From: Paenibacillus andongensis
GTDB lineage: Bacteria > Bacillota > Bacilli > Paenibacillales > NBRC-103111
Direction of reading: 5' to 3'
DNA: 64,000 nt
Assembly: GCF_025369935.1 (NCBI RefSeq)
Contig: NZ_CP104467.1
Span: forward strand, 4,595,001-4,659,000
Part shown: piece by piece, positions 43,312 to 51,804 of the stretch
How positions within the stretch are numbered: the stretch's first letter is position 1
Layout: the number at the start of each line of letters is the position of its first letter
Made by a program: the position numbers and the translations under genes
The notes under the pieces: generated by a model
What the model saw: the letters and a program-made list of their open reading frames with translations, nothing else
Told to the model about the DNA's origin: nothing
The model's database searches: none

Positions 43312-43454
43312 AGCTGAGAGACTTTGAGCACGCTCAAAGGTCCCTCCTGTTGGACCATGAGCAAAGCTCAAAGGTCCCTATAGCGAATTTTGAGCTACAC
43401 TCAAAGATCCCTAAAGCGGAGAGACTTTGAGCACGCTCAAAGATCCCTATATTA
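43312..43454 (+). repeat. Palindromic repeat family 1, four clustered copies in the spoIIA leader
   Basis: Units at about 43312-43345, 43352-43385, 43383-43413 and 43414-43454, each with TTTGAGC/GCTCAAA-like arms (the second and third are degenerate). They lie between the sigma-H-like promoter and spoIIAA, in reverse orientation to the operon. Confidence 0.85.
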
Positions 43455-43470
43455 AGTCATGAAACTTAAG

Positions 43471-43498
43471 TTTCTACAGCTGAGAGAGAATCTCCTGC
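43471..43498 (-). promoter_or_regulatory. Sigma-H promoter of the spoIIA operon
   Basis: On the minus strand GCAGGAGAT (43498-43490, -35), 12-base spacer, GTAGAAA (43477-43471, -10), close to the sigma-H consensus RnAGGAwWW/RnnGAAT. Known sigma-H plus Spo0A control of spoIIA supports it. A partial Spo0A box (TTGTCGTG) lies just upstream, about 43502-43509. Confidence 0.55.
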
Positions 43499-43506
43499 AC
43501 CACGAC

Positions 43507-43545
43507 AAAACTAGAAGAAAACTGCTAAAACTAGAAGAAAACTGC
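43507..43545. repeat. Two 20-bp direct repeats upstream of the spoIIA promoter
   Basis: AAAACTAGAAGAAAACTGC occurs at 43507-43525 and again at 43527-43545, a period of 20 bases (about two helical turns). Confidence 0.85.
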
Positions 43546-43564
43546 GATTATTCGCGAATTCTCA

Positions 43565-44743
43565 TCATTTATCTGTATGAAACAGGTTCGATGTGGTTCG
43601 CTTAAATAACTTCCACCAAGATGCTTTATCTACAGCAACTGGAGACTCGAGCGGGTATTCAGCAAGCAAATTATCTCCATTGTATACAATAATTCTACCG
43701 ATAGGCTGACCCATGGCAATCGGTGCTTTTAGGTTAGGTTCGAGTTTCAACTCATGTCGAATCTCCCCAGTTACGGTGCCCTTTTTCATTAAAATGCTAT
43801 AATTCTGCTTCGCAACTAATGGTACTGTCGAAACCTGCCCTTTATTAATCGTAAAGCTTCCAAGACTATCGCCTGACTTAAACAAAGGATAGTTCGTAAA
43901 TTGCGCAAAAGCGTAATCAAACAGCTTCGTTACTTCAGCATTCCGTGTTTTTGTATTCGGTTCACCGAGGACCACGGCAACGACGCGTAAATTTTCCCGT
44001 TTGGCTGTTGCAGATAAACAAAATTTCGCTTCGCTTGTGTATCCCGTTTTTAAACCATCCGCACCGCTGTAGAAACGCACCAGCTTGTTTGTATTCACTA
44101 GCCAGAAAGGATTGGCTGTTTCTTTTCGCAGATAGTCTTGATAAGCACCTGTAAATTTAGTGATCCCCTCATGCTTGAGCAATTCTCTCGACATGACGGC
44201 GATATCATTCGCTGTTGTATAATGATTGGCCACAGGGAGTCCGTTGCAGTTTGAGAAATGCGTATTTTTCATGCCTAATTGCTGCGCACGATCGTTCATC
44301 ATTTGTACAAAATTCTCTTCCGAACCTGCGATTTTCTCAGCCATTGCCACAGAAGCATCGTTTCCGGAAGCCATGGCAATTCCCTTTAACATTTCCTCAA
44401 CTGTCATCTCTTCGCCAGGCTCAAGGAAAATTTGCGATCCACCCATGGAAGCCGCATATTCACTGACTTTGACCTTCTCATCCATTTTGATGTTGCCTTT
44501 GTCGACAGCTTCCATAATGAGCAGCATCGTCATTATTTTCGTAATACTGGCCGGAGGAAGCTTTGCATCCTTATTCTTTTCGGCAATGACCGTGCCCGTG
44601 TCTGCATCCATTAACACAGCTGATAGTGCATTCGGTGTCAAATCGACCGATGGCGCCTTCTTCTCTTCCGCAAATGCGGCAGGTATAAGCAGCATCAAAC
44701 ATAGCTGTAAACAGATTAAACTTATTAGCCCTTTTTTTCGCAT
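43565..44743 (-). CDS. dacF: D-alanyl-D-alanine carboxypeptidase DacF
   Basis: Sporulation penicillin-binding protein upstream of spoIIA, as in B. subtilis. Signal peptide residues 1-26 (ending AFA); motifs SITK (about residue 66), SGN (ASGND) and KTG (GLKTGYT); C-terminal beta domain. 392 residues. ATG at 44743 after AGGAGGGG. No terminator was found between dacF and spoIIAA, so read-through in late sporulation is possible. Confidence 0.93.
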   Translation of the reverse strand: MRKKGLISLICLQLCLMLLIPAAFAEEKKAPSVDLTPNALSAVLMDADTGTVIAEKNKDAKLPPASITKIMTMLLIMEAVDKGNIKMDEKVKVSEYAASMGGSQIFLEPGEEMTVEEMLKGIAMASGNDASVAMAEKIAGSEENFVQMMNDRAQQLGMKNTHFSNCNGLPVANHYTTANDIAVMSRELLKHEGITKFTGAYQDYLRKETANPFWLVNTNKLVRFYSGADGLKTGYTSEAKFCLSATAKRENLRVVAVVLGEPNTKTRNAEVTKLFDYAFAQFTNYPLFKSGDSLGSFTINKGQVSTVPLVAKQNYSILMKKGTVTGEIRHELKLEPNLKAPIAMGQPIGRIIVYNGDNLLAEYPLESPVAVDKASWWKLFKRTTSNLFHTDK

Positions 44744-44856
44744 AGCAATTGTACCCCTCCTGTGATGTATGAAGTGAAAGCCTGACACTTGCAGCTTGAA
44801 TGACTGCTAATCAGTCTTGACGAATTCCGCACAAAATATTCCAAAAGGGAGAAAAT

Positions 44857-44887
44857 AAAAAAGGCACTTTCCGAGTGGAAAGTGCTT
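44857..44887 (-). terminator. Rho-independent terminator after pdp
   Basis: AAGCACTTTCC/GGAAAGTGCTT-type 11-bp stem followed on the minus strand by TTTTTTATTTTC. Confidence 0.8.
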
Positions 44888-44903
44888 GGGCAATCATTTG
44901 GCA

Positions 44904-46205
44904 TTAGACAATGACATCATAAATTAATTGAACTGGTGCAGGCTTGCTATTCTCGATGCGATAAGCCCCTTGAATCATGATCTCGACAGCCTTCACATCC
45001 TGTTGATTCGCATGAATGGTACAGATCGATTCCCCAACCTTCACTTCGTCACCGAATTTCTTATTCAAAGTAAGACCCACTGCATAATCAATCTGATCTT
45101 CCTTCTTCGCACGACCGGCACCAAGCAGCATCGCGGCAATACCGATTTGTTCCGCATTGATCTGATTGATATAGCCATCTTTCTCAGCGAGTACTTCGAA
45201 TTGATAAGCTGCCGTTGGAAGAAGCTCAGGTTGGTCAACCACATTCGGATCGCCGCCTTGGCTTGCTATGAAGCGTTTGAACGTTTCTAACGCCTTACCA
45301 TTCAAAACAATATCGCGGACAGCCACCTGAGCCTCCTCGAAGCTCTCAAACACTTTCCCCAGCAGCGACATATAGGCTGCAACCGAAATCGCTACCTCAG
45401 TCAGCTCTTTATCACCGGTACCGCGGAGCACTTCAATGGATTCACGAATCTCATTCGCGTTTCCGATTTCACGTCCTAGTGGCTGCTCCATGTCGGTAAT
45501 CATAGCAATCGTGTTCCGCTTTAATTGCGTTCCGATATCAACCATCGTACGAGCCAGAGCTCTTGCATCGTCCACAGTTTTCATAAAAGCGCCTGAACCT
45601 ATCTTCACGTCCAGCACTATGGCATCTGCTCCGGAAGCAATCTTCTTGCTCATAATTGAACTGGCGATTAAGGGAATCGAATCTACCGTTGCTGTTACAT
45701 CCCGAAGTGCATACATCTTCTTGTCAGCAGGAGCTAAGTTACCACTCTGGCCAACGATAGCAATTTTATTCGTATTCACGGCATGAATAAAATCTTCTTT
45801 GGACAATTCAATCTGAAAGCCTGGAATCGACTCCAGCTTATCTACCGTACCGCCCGTATGTCCTAATCCTCTGCCAGACATTTTGGCAACAGGGATGCCA
45901 AGGGAAGCAACAATAGGTCCAACGATTAGGCTTATTTTGTCCCCAACCCCGCCTGTTGAGTGTTTATCCACTTTAATCCCAGCAATCTCAGATAAGTCAA
46001 TCATTTCTCCCGATCCTGCCATGGCTAGCGTGAGTGAAGAAATCTCTTCACTTGTCATCCCATTGAAGAAAATAGCCATCAGTAAAGCCGACATTTGATA
46101 ATCCGGAATATCACCACGTGTATATCCGTTAACGATATACGTAATTTCTTGCTCGCTTAGCACTTCAGCAGAACGTTTCTTATGGATTAAATCAACCATT
46201 CTCAT
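44904..46205 (-). CDS. pdp: Pyrimidine-nucleoside phosphorylase
   Basis: Phosphorolysis of uridine and thymidine in nucleoside salvage. Motifs: IKVDKHSTGGVGDKISL (thymidine phosphorylase signature), KMSGRGLGHTGGTVDKLES and DVKIGSGAFMK. 433 residues, the same as B. subtilis. The ATG at 46205 follows AAGGAGG; an in-frame ATG at 46211 is too close. Downstream of drm and the pnp genes and upstream of dacF, as in Bacillus, although two extra genes intervene. Confidence 0.95.
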   Translation of the reverse strand: MRMVDLIHKKRSAEVLSEQEITYIVNGYTRGDIPDYQMSALLMAIFFNGMTSEEISSLTLAMAGSGEMIDLSEIAGIKVDKHSTGGVGDKISLIVGPIVASLGIPVAKMSGRGLGHTGGTVDKLESIPGFQIELSKEDFIHAVNTNKIAIVGQSGNLAPADKKMYALRDVTATVDSIPLIASSIMSKKIASGADAIVLDVKIGSGAFMKTVDDARALARTMVDIGTQLKRNTIAMITDMEQPLGREIGNANEIRESIEVLRGTGDKELTEVAISVAAYMSLLGKVFESFEEAQVAVRDIVLNGKALETFKRFIASQGGDPNVVDQPELLPTAAYQFEVLAEKDGYINQINAEQIGIAAMLLGAGRAKKEDQIDYAVGLTLNKKFGDEVKVGESICTIHANQQDVKAVEIMIQGAYRIENSKPAPVQLIYDVIV

Positions 46206-46229
46206 GTGCATTCCTCCTTAAGATTACCT

Positions 46230-46264
46230 AAGAGTTTCGTTAGAAAACTTGTCTCTTATGCATA
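46230..46264 (-). repeat. Degenerate palindromic repeat family 2 copy upstream of pdp
   Basis: AAGAGTTTCGTTAGAAAACTTGT resembles the family 2 core, with decayed arms, followed by a TCTTATGCATAC tail. It lies about 20 bases ahead of the pdp SD. Confidence 0.5.
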
Positions 46265-46277
46265 CTCATCAAAATCG

Positions 46278-46306
46278 AAAAAAGGGAGCTGCTAGAGCCC
46301 CCTTTG
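46278..46306 (-). terminator. Rho-independent terminator after the cupredoxin gene
   Basis: AAAGGG-GCT/AGC-CCCTTT stem with GCTA loop, followed on the minus strand by TTTTTTCG. Confidence 0.7.
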
Positions 46307-46322
46307 ATACTACCATTATTGA

Positions 46323-46706
46323 TTAAGAAACAACTAATTTGCTTTTCATTTTAGCATGGCCTTCGCCACAAGGAAGTACACACTGAATTTCATATGTACC
46401 TGGTTTATCAAACGTTATTTGCTTGGAAGGATTTTCTTTATCCAACTTGATATCCAATCCTACGATTTCAATCGCATGTACACCTTCTTTTAAAGACAAG
46501 GAAACTTTCGTTGGCTCACCGCTTTTAACTGTGTAATCTGCAGAATCGAACTGCCAGTTAGAAGCTGCAATTTTAAGCTGTTGACCTTTGCCAGCGGCAG
46601 CCTCTGCTTCCTTAGCCACTTGGCGGTCAGAAATATCTTGAAAGAGGACTCCCAGCCCCAATGCGCCCGCAAGTATAAATAACACAAAGAAAATCCACTT
46701 TTGCAT
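46323..46706 (-). CDS. Membrane-anchored CuA-type cupredoxin
   Basis: 127 residues. One N-terminal transmembrane helix (about 3-22), a short Ala/Glu-rich linker and a cupredoxin domain (about 45-127). The copper motif CVLPCGEGHAKM has the exact CxxxCxxxHxxM spacing of the CuA centre of cytochrome c oxidase subunit II, with an upstream His in EGVHAIEI. It is too small to be a full subunit II and no oxidase genes are nearby. It may be a free electron carrier or copper chaperone. ATG at 46706 after GAGGGGG. Confidence 0.8.
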   Translation of the reverse strand: MQKWIFFVLFILAGALGLGVLFQDISDRQVAKEAEAAAGKGQQLKIAASNWQFDSADYTVKSGEPTKVSLSLKEGVHAIEIVGLDIKLDKENPSKQITFDKPGTYEIQCVLPCGEGHAKMKSKLVVS

Positions 46707-46825
46707 GCATATCCCCCTCATAATGTGTTCACTTCATCTATTCTACCTAACATTTAAAGACAATCCCATACATAGTCAGTGGCAAAACCTTGAATATTTT
46801 GTGACGAAATTGTGAATGTGCCTTT

Positions 46826-46853
46826 CCAAAAAACATCCCCCATAGCGGGGGAT
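46826..46853 (-). terminator. Rho-independent terminator after the YvyF-like gene
   Basis: ATCCCCC/GGGGGAT 7-bp stem followed on the minus strand by GTTTTTTGG. Confidence 0.75.
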
Positions 46854-46885
46854 ATCATCATTACTATTGCCCATATTGTTATAAA

Positions 46886-47323
46886 TTACACACCACTAAG
46901 TCTTTCACGTATTTGGAAACCGCCAGCGGAAACTGTTTGTTTTTCTCTAAGAAGCGGTTGAAAAGATCGGTCTTTCTCTTTCAGCTCTCTTATATCCCGA
47001 TTAATGCGGTACGTGCAATCCGGGCAAAGCTTTTGCCCACGAATCGGTTTCGAGCATGAAGCGCAGGGATAGTTCAAATTCGGATAATCCGAAAGCAGCA
47101 GCTTTCCCTCTTTGATCCAAGTATACATTTGCTCGTGTGAAACACCTGTCGCTTCAGTGAATTGCGTATTCGTTGAGCGATGATTTTTACGTAGAAATTC
47201 AAGACTGCTCATGAGCATGGAATCCATGCTTCGGCTGCAATCTGAACATTGGTTTCGCAAATTTTTCTGGAACACTTTCCCGCATCTAGGACAGTTTGCG
47301 ACCATTAATTGTTGGACTGACAT
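46886..47323 (-). CDS. YvyF-like zinc-ribbon protein
   Basis: 145 residues with two zinc-ribbon knuckle pairs: CPRCG/CSDC near residues 11-29 and CASC/CPDC near 87-103. Between them EATGVSHEQMYTWIKEGKL has a MerR-like helix-turn-helix look. This resembles the flagellar-operon protein family YvyF, normally found near flgM. No flagellar gene is close here. ATG at 47323; the SD is weak. Role unknown. Confidence 0.6.
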   Translation of the reverse strand: MSVQQLMVANCPRCGKVFQKNLRNQCSDCSRSMDSMLMSSLEFLRKNHRSTNTQFTEATGVSHEQMYTWIKEGKLLLSDYPNLNYPCASCSKPIRGQKLCPDCTYRINRDIRELKEKDRSFQPLLREKQTVSAGGFQIRERLSGV

Positions 47324-47475
47324 GCTCCATCACATCCTTGTTATGGAATGGGTATCCGTATCTAGGACACCCTTTAATATAGTTCTAATTAACTATATAT
47401 TAGCATGACTTCCTCCGAATTCATAGGTCTATAGAAGCTTATTTTCATTAAAAGTTCATAAAAAATATAGCCAAT

Positions 47476-48330
47476 TTATCCCAGACGGACCTCACGAACA
47501 AAAGCCTTAACGAGAGCAATGAACTTCGGTTTCGTCCGATTTGCGACAGCTACAACTTGCTCATGCGTCAAAGGTTCCAGCTCTTCGCCTATCGCCATAT
47601 CGGTAATACACGATATCCCTAATACCTTAAGACCTGCATGACGTGCAGCAATAACTTCACCCACCGTGGACATGCCAATCGCGTCGCCGCCGATACGAGC
47701 TAACATTGTAAGTTCAGCTGGCGTACAGTAGGTTGGGCCTGTAATCCCCGCATAGACCCCTTCCTGCAGCTTCAGCGGCACGCCATCTTCTCCTACGACC
47801 GTTTGTGCCAGCTCATGCGCCAGCTTACGGTATTCGCGGTTGTAAGCTTCCGACATGTCTGGGAAACGAACACCGAGATCAGCATGGTTAGGCCCGATAA
47901 GAGGGTTATCTCCCGTCATGTTCAGATGGTCGCTGATGACCATAAGATCTCCTGCTTTGAATGCTCGATTCATGCCGCCTGCCGCGTTCGTCATCACAAC
48001 GGTCTGAACGCCGATCGCTTTCATCACGTAAACAGGAAATACAACCTTTTTCATATCATAACCTTCATAATAATGAAAACGTCCCTGCATAACGATGACC
48101 GGCTTACCTTCTAGTGTGCCTACAACAAAACGACCTTCATGACCTTCAACGGTTGAAACGGGAAAGTGAGGAACCTCACTATAATCGATGGCTATCGGCT
48201 GCTCAACCTGATTCGCCATATCTCCCAATCCTGATCCCAATACTAATCCGATCACAGGCTTAACACTGCCTAAACGCTGCTCAATAAAGCTCGCTGCTTC
48301 TTTGATTTTCTCTATGTAAGTCAGTTCCAT
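47476..48330 (-). CDS. Purine nucleoside phosphorylase paralogue with divergent purine pocket
   Basis: 284-residue trimeric-type PNP homologue. It keeps LGSGLG, HFPVSTVEGHEG, the phosphate/ribose residues in GRFHYYEGY, TNAAGG and GMSTVGEVIAARH. At the purine-binding positions it has Cys202 (GPTYCTPAEL) where the family has Glu, and Asp244 (SCITDMAIGE) where it has Asn. These changes suggest a different base preference, perhaps 6-aminopurines or 5'-methylthioadenosine. There is also a six-residue insertion near residue 180. ATG at 48330 after AGAGGAG; 18 bases behind the first PNP gene. Confidence 0.85.
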   Translation of the reverse strand: MELTYIEKIKEAASFIEQRLGSVKPVIGLVLGSGLGDMANQVEQPIAIDYSEVPHFPVSTVEGHEGRFVVGTLEGKPVIVMQGRFHYYEGYDMKKVVFPVYVMKAIGVQTVVMTNAAGGMNRAFKAGDLMVISDHLNMTGDNPLIGPNHADLGVRFPDMSEAYNREYRKLAHELAQTVVGEDGVPLKLQEGVYAGITGPTYCTPAELTMLARIGGDAIGMSTVGEVIAARHAGLKVLGISCITDMAIGEELEPLTHEQVVAVANRTKPKFIALVKAFVREVRLG

Positions 48331-48348
48331 TTTGTTCTCCTCTTCTAA

Positions 48349-49176
48349 TTAAAGTGCTTCAATAATGCCCAGTACTAATTTCAAAAACTTAGGCTTTACT
48401 TTCTCCGTCGTTTCCATAACTTCTGCATGGGAGAGCGGCTGGTCCAAAATACCTGATGCCATATTCGAAATACAGGAGAAACCAAGCACTTCAATTCCTG
48501 CATGACGTGCTACAATCACTTCCGGTACCGTCGACATACCAACGGAATCCCCGCCTAATGTGCGGAACATGCGAATCTCTGCTGGAGTTTCATAGTTAGG
48601 TCCGAGAAGTCCCACATATACGCCTTCTTGTAAGTGGAAGTTCTGTGAAGCCGCCACTTCGTGCGCCAATTTACGCAGACGCTTGCTGTAAGCTTCCGAC
48701 ATGTCCGGAAAGCGAACACCTAAAGCCGAATCATTCGGGCCGATGAGCGGATTGCGGTAGGTCAAATTCAGATGATCACTTATGACCATCAGATCGCCAA
48801 CCTGATAAGATTCATTGATTCCACCCGCTGCATTCGTTACGATCAACGTTTTCACACCTAGCTCTTTCATGACTCTTACTGGAAAAGAAACCGTTTCCGC
48901 GCCATAGCCTTCGTAAGCATGAAAACGGCCTTTCATCACTAACACTTGCTTGCCTTGAATCGTACCCACGACCAATTCCCCGGCATGCCCTTCCACGGTG
49001 GACACTGGGAAATGGGGAATTTTCGAGTAATCTACAACGATAGGCTGCTCAATAAGATCAGCAAGAACGCCGAGACCCGAACCTAAAATCAGTCCAATTT
49101 GGGGTTTAATATTCGTTTCTTTGCTAATAAATGCAGCTGCTTCTTGAATTTTTTGAATCATGGACGTCTCGGACAT
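48349..49176 (-). CDS. pupG: Purine nucleoside phosphorylase I
   Basis: Trimeric PNP for inosine and guanosine phosphorolysis. It keeps LGSGLG, HFPVSTVEGHAG, GRFHAYEGY, TNAAGG and the purine-binding Glu196 (GPNYETPAE) and Asn238 (SCISNMASG), as in characterised 6-oxopurine PNPs. 275 residues. ATG at 49176 after AGGAGG. Between drm and the second paralogue, matching the B. subtilis drm-pupG-pdp order. Confidence 0.93.
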   Translation of the reverse strand: MSETSMIQKIQEAAAFISKETNIKPQIGLILGSGLGVLADLIEQPIVVDYSKIPHFPVSTVEGHAGELVVGTIQGKQVLVMKGRFHAYEGYGAETVSFPVRVMKELGVKTLIVTNAAGGINESYQVGDLMVISDHLNLTYRNPLIGPNDSALGVRFPDMSEAYSKRLRKLAHEVAASQNFHLQEGVYVGLLGPNYETPAEIRMFRTLGGDSVGMSTVPEVIVARHAGIEVLGFSCISNMASGILDQPLSHAEVMETTEKVKPKFLKLVLGIIEAL

Positions 49177-49232
49177 AGATAGATTCCTCCTGAGCGATTT
49201 CAGTTCATATAAACTGAGTATTTCGTATTTAT

Positions 49233-50408
49233 TTATTTTAAAAGATGTAAGAAACTCTCGCCTTGATCAGTTGCACTCACGCCAAAATTATCTGCGATAG
49301 TTGCTCCCAGATCAGCGAAAGTTCCGCGAATGCCAAGCGATGCAGGTAACTGAAAGCTTGGGCTATACAACAAAATAGGTACATATTCGCGCGTATGGTC
49401 GGTTCCCGGATGCACAGGATCATTGCCATGGTCCGCTGTAAGGATTAATAAATCCTTAGGTCCTAGACCTGCTTTGAGCTGAGGCACATAAGCATCAAAT
49501 TCCTCCAGTGACCTTCCATAGCCCTCAGGATCACGACGATGACCAAACAGCGAGTCAAAATCAACAAGATTCGTAAAAGCCAGACCTTTGTATGAGGTGC
49601 CCAGAACTTCAATTGTCTTCTGAATACCATCTAGATTACTTTTCGTTGACGTGGCTTTTGTAACACCTTCACCATCAAAAATATCATTGATTTTTCCAAT
49701 CGCAATCACATCAAATCCAGCATCTTTCAAATGATTCATAACTGTAGGCGCTGGCGGCTTCACGGCATAATCATGGCGATTCGGTGTACGTTTGAAAGCA
49801 CCAGGCTCCCCGAGGTACGGTCTTGCAATTACTCTGCCCACCGCAAACTCATCCTGCATAGTTAACCGTCTGGCAATCTTACATGCCCGATACAGCTCTT
49901 CTAACGGAATGATGTCTTCATGCGCAGCTAATTGAAATACACTATCGGCAGATGTATAAACGATCCAAGCCCCTGTTTTCATCTGCTCTTCTCCGAGCTC
50001 ATCTAAAATTTCAGTGCCTGAGGCCGGCTTATTACCTATGACCTTACGCCCTGTCTCCTGCTCAAATTGAGAAATCAATTTGGCTGGAAATCCATTGGGG
50101 AATACATTAAATGGTGTAGTGATTCGAAGCCCCATCAATTCCCAGTGTCCAGTCATCGTGTCTTTCCCAACAGAGACCTCAGCCATTTTTCCATAATATC
50201 CTTCGGGTGAATCTGTAGCAGGAATCCCTTTAATATCAGCAATGCTCCCTAGTCCCATTCGCTGTAAATTAGGGAGTGCAAATCCGTTTACTTTCTCTGC
50301 AATATGTCCTAGTGTGTGAGCGCCACTATCGCCAAATTGCTTGGCATCCGGTAATTCGCCGATGCCTACACTATCCAATACAATTAAACATATTCGTTCG
50401 AAGCGCAC
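49233..50408 (-). CDS. drm: Phosphopentomutase
   Basis: Interconverts (deoxy)ribose 1- and 5-phosphate, linking nucleoside phosphorylases to central metabolism (also called deoB). Alkaline-phosphatase-fold motifs: [24 protein letters not shown] (with the phosphorylated Thr), LTADHGNDP and TDHTREYVP. The GTG at 50408 is seven bases after GGAGGG; 391 residues. First gene of the drm-pnp-pnp salvage unit. Confidence 0.95.
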   Translation of the reverse strand: MRFERICLIVLDSVGIGELPDAKQFGDSGAHTLGHIAEKVNGFALPNLQRMGLGSIADIKGIPATDSPEGYYGKMAEVSVGKDTMTGHWELMGLRITTPFNVFPNGFPAKLISQFEQETGRKVIGNKPASGTEILDELGEEQMKTGAWIVYTSADSVFQLAAHEDIIPLEELYRACKIARRLTMQDEFAVGRVIARPYLGEPGAFKRTPNRHDYAVKPPAPTVMNHLKDAGFDVIAIGKINDIFDGEGVTKATSTKSNLDGIQKTIEVLGTSYKGLAFTNLVDFDSLFGHRRDPEGYGRSLEEFDAYVPQLKAGLGPKDLLILTADHGNDPVHPGTDHTREYVPILLYSPSFQLPASLGIRGTFADLGATIADNFGVSATDQGESFLHLLK

Positions 50409-50479
50409 AAAAAGTCCCTCCACATCAATTCCTAATGTTATCCACCCTCGATTATCTCACTTCCACCCTATGAATGCAA

Positions 50480-50516
50480 AACAGCAGCTTCCCCCTAAAG
50501 GAAATGCCGCTGTGCA
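50480..50516 (-). terminator. Probable terminator after xerD
   Basis: Imperfect stem ACAGCGGC/GCTGCTGT with TTTCC/GGAAA, then TTTTG on the minus strand. Confidence 0.5.
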
Positions 50517-50518
50517 GG

Positions 50519-51418
50519 TTATAAATTCGCTCTCGGGTGTGCAAGGTTGTAAACGTCCTTCATTTTGAGCTTGGTGACTTGAACATACATTTGTGTCGAG
50601 GAAATATCGGAATGTCCCAGCATTTCTTGAACCGATCTCAGATCTGCGCCATTCTCAATTAAATGGGCAGCGAAGGAATGCCTTAAAGCATGCGGTGTTA
50701 TCTCATTCGCGATATTCATCTCACTCGCATATTTTTTCAAAATCTTCCAAAAACCTTGCCTTGTCATCCTTGTTCCCAAATGACCGATAAATAAGGCTTC
50801 TTCATCCGTCGTTTTTTTCAATAACTTCATCCGATAATTATGTATATAAGTCGTTAAACACCGAATGGCGATTGAGCTAAGAGGAATATTGCGTTCTTTA
50901 TCCGATTTACCCATACAGCGGATGAAGCCCATATGCAAATTGATATCCGTTACATTCAGAGAAATGAGCTCCGATACTCGAATCCCTGTCGCATAGAGCA
51001 GCTCGAGCATAGCCTTATCACGTGCGCCGCTTACAAGCTCAGTTTGTGGTGCATCGAGCAGCTTCTCTACCTCACCAATTGTCAGCACTTTTGGAAGCTT
51101 TTTTTCCAACTTGGGGGCCTCCACATAAATACTTGGATCTGAATCCATGACACGTTCTTTCACTAAATATTGATAAAGTGCTCGAATGGAAACCATATTA
51201 CGAGACAAGGTTGCCGATGCTCGTCCGAACATTTTCAGCTGCGATAAATATCCTGAGATGTGAGTTTTCCCTGAATCTCTCCAACCCGTGATGCCTTGCT
51301 GCTGTAGATAATCAACAAATTGCTGTAGGTCTCTTTCATAGGACTCCAGCGTATTCCGCGATAGTCCCCGTTCAACTGACAAAAATCGGATGAAGGATTG
51401 CAGGTCATTCGTCATCAT
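50519..51418 (-). CDS. xerD: Site-specific tyrosine recombinase XerD
   Basis: Resolves chromosome dimers at dif with its partner recombinase. SAM-like N-terminal domain (residues 1-95) and catalytic domain with Arg in ATGIRVSELI, HALRHSFAAHL (HxxR), the second His in LGHSDISSTQ and Tyr in MYVQVTK. 299 residues. ATG at 51418 after AAGGAG. The fur-yqzK-xerD-drm order is as in B. subtilis (ripX), but with ald inserted. Confidence 0.94.
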   Translation of the reverse strand: MMTNDLQSFIRFLSVERGLSRNTLESYERDLQQFVDYLQQQGITGWRDSGKTHISGYLSQLKMFGRASATLSRNMVSIRALYQYLVKERVMDSDPSIYVEAPKLEKKLPKVLTIGEVEKLLDAPQTELVSGARDKAMLELLYATGIRVSELISLNVTDINLHMGFIRCMGKSDKERNIPLSSIAIRCLTTYIHNYRMKLLKKTTDEEALFIGHLGTRMTRQGFWKILKKYASEMNIANEITPHALRHSFAAHLIENGADLRSVQEMLGHSDISSTQMYVQVTKLKMKDVYNLAHPRANL

Positions 51419-51507
51419 GCCGATATACTCCTTCGTTATCATGCCATATCTTCATAACGAATAGCATTCAACGATGCCAGTGCGAACTCCTCTTTTTTAC
51501 GCTTTCT

Positions 51508-51753
51508 TTATTCCCCATACCAATAAAATAAACGCAAACGGTCACTCATTTTACCTGTATCCGAAACCGAAGCATGCTCGTGATAGCCAAACACCTTGAC
51601 GGACTTTCCCGTTGGTGTTCTGTATTTGTTCACAGGTTGAATCCATCCGGTTAGAATAACCATAACTTGATATAGAATCACTGTCAAAGTCATAAAAAGT
51701 AATATAAACCGTAAGCGAACAAGGAGTTTTCGATATGAAAATATCATAGCCAT
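51508..51753 (-). CDS. yqzK: DUF4227 protein YqzK
   Basis: 81 residues, one transmembrane helix (about 12-38) and a C-terminal hydrophilic part ending RLRLFYWYGE. DUF4227/YqzK proteins lie immediately upstream of xerD in Bacillales, as here. Function unknown. Confidence 0.75.
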   Translation of the reverse strand: MAMIFSYRKLLVRLRFILLFMTLTVILYQVMVILTGWIQPVNKYRTPTGKSVKVFGYHEHASVSDTGKMSDRLRLFYWYGE

Positions 51754-51804
51754 TCCTCATTTCTATCCCCTTTTTAAGATCAAGATATGAGGCTTGTTCT
51801 CTGA

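Noticed and set aside
43312..43454. Clustered short repeats resembling a CRISPR array
   Set aside because: Units are palindromic, uneven and partly degenerate, there are no unique spacers of constant length, and no cas genes are nearby. The same unit is dispersed elsewhere in the window.
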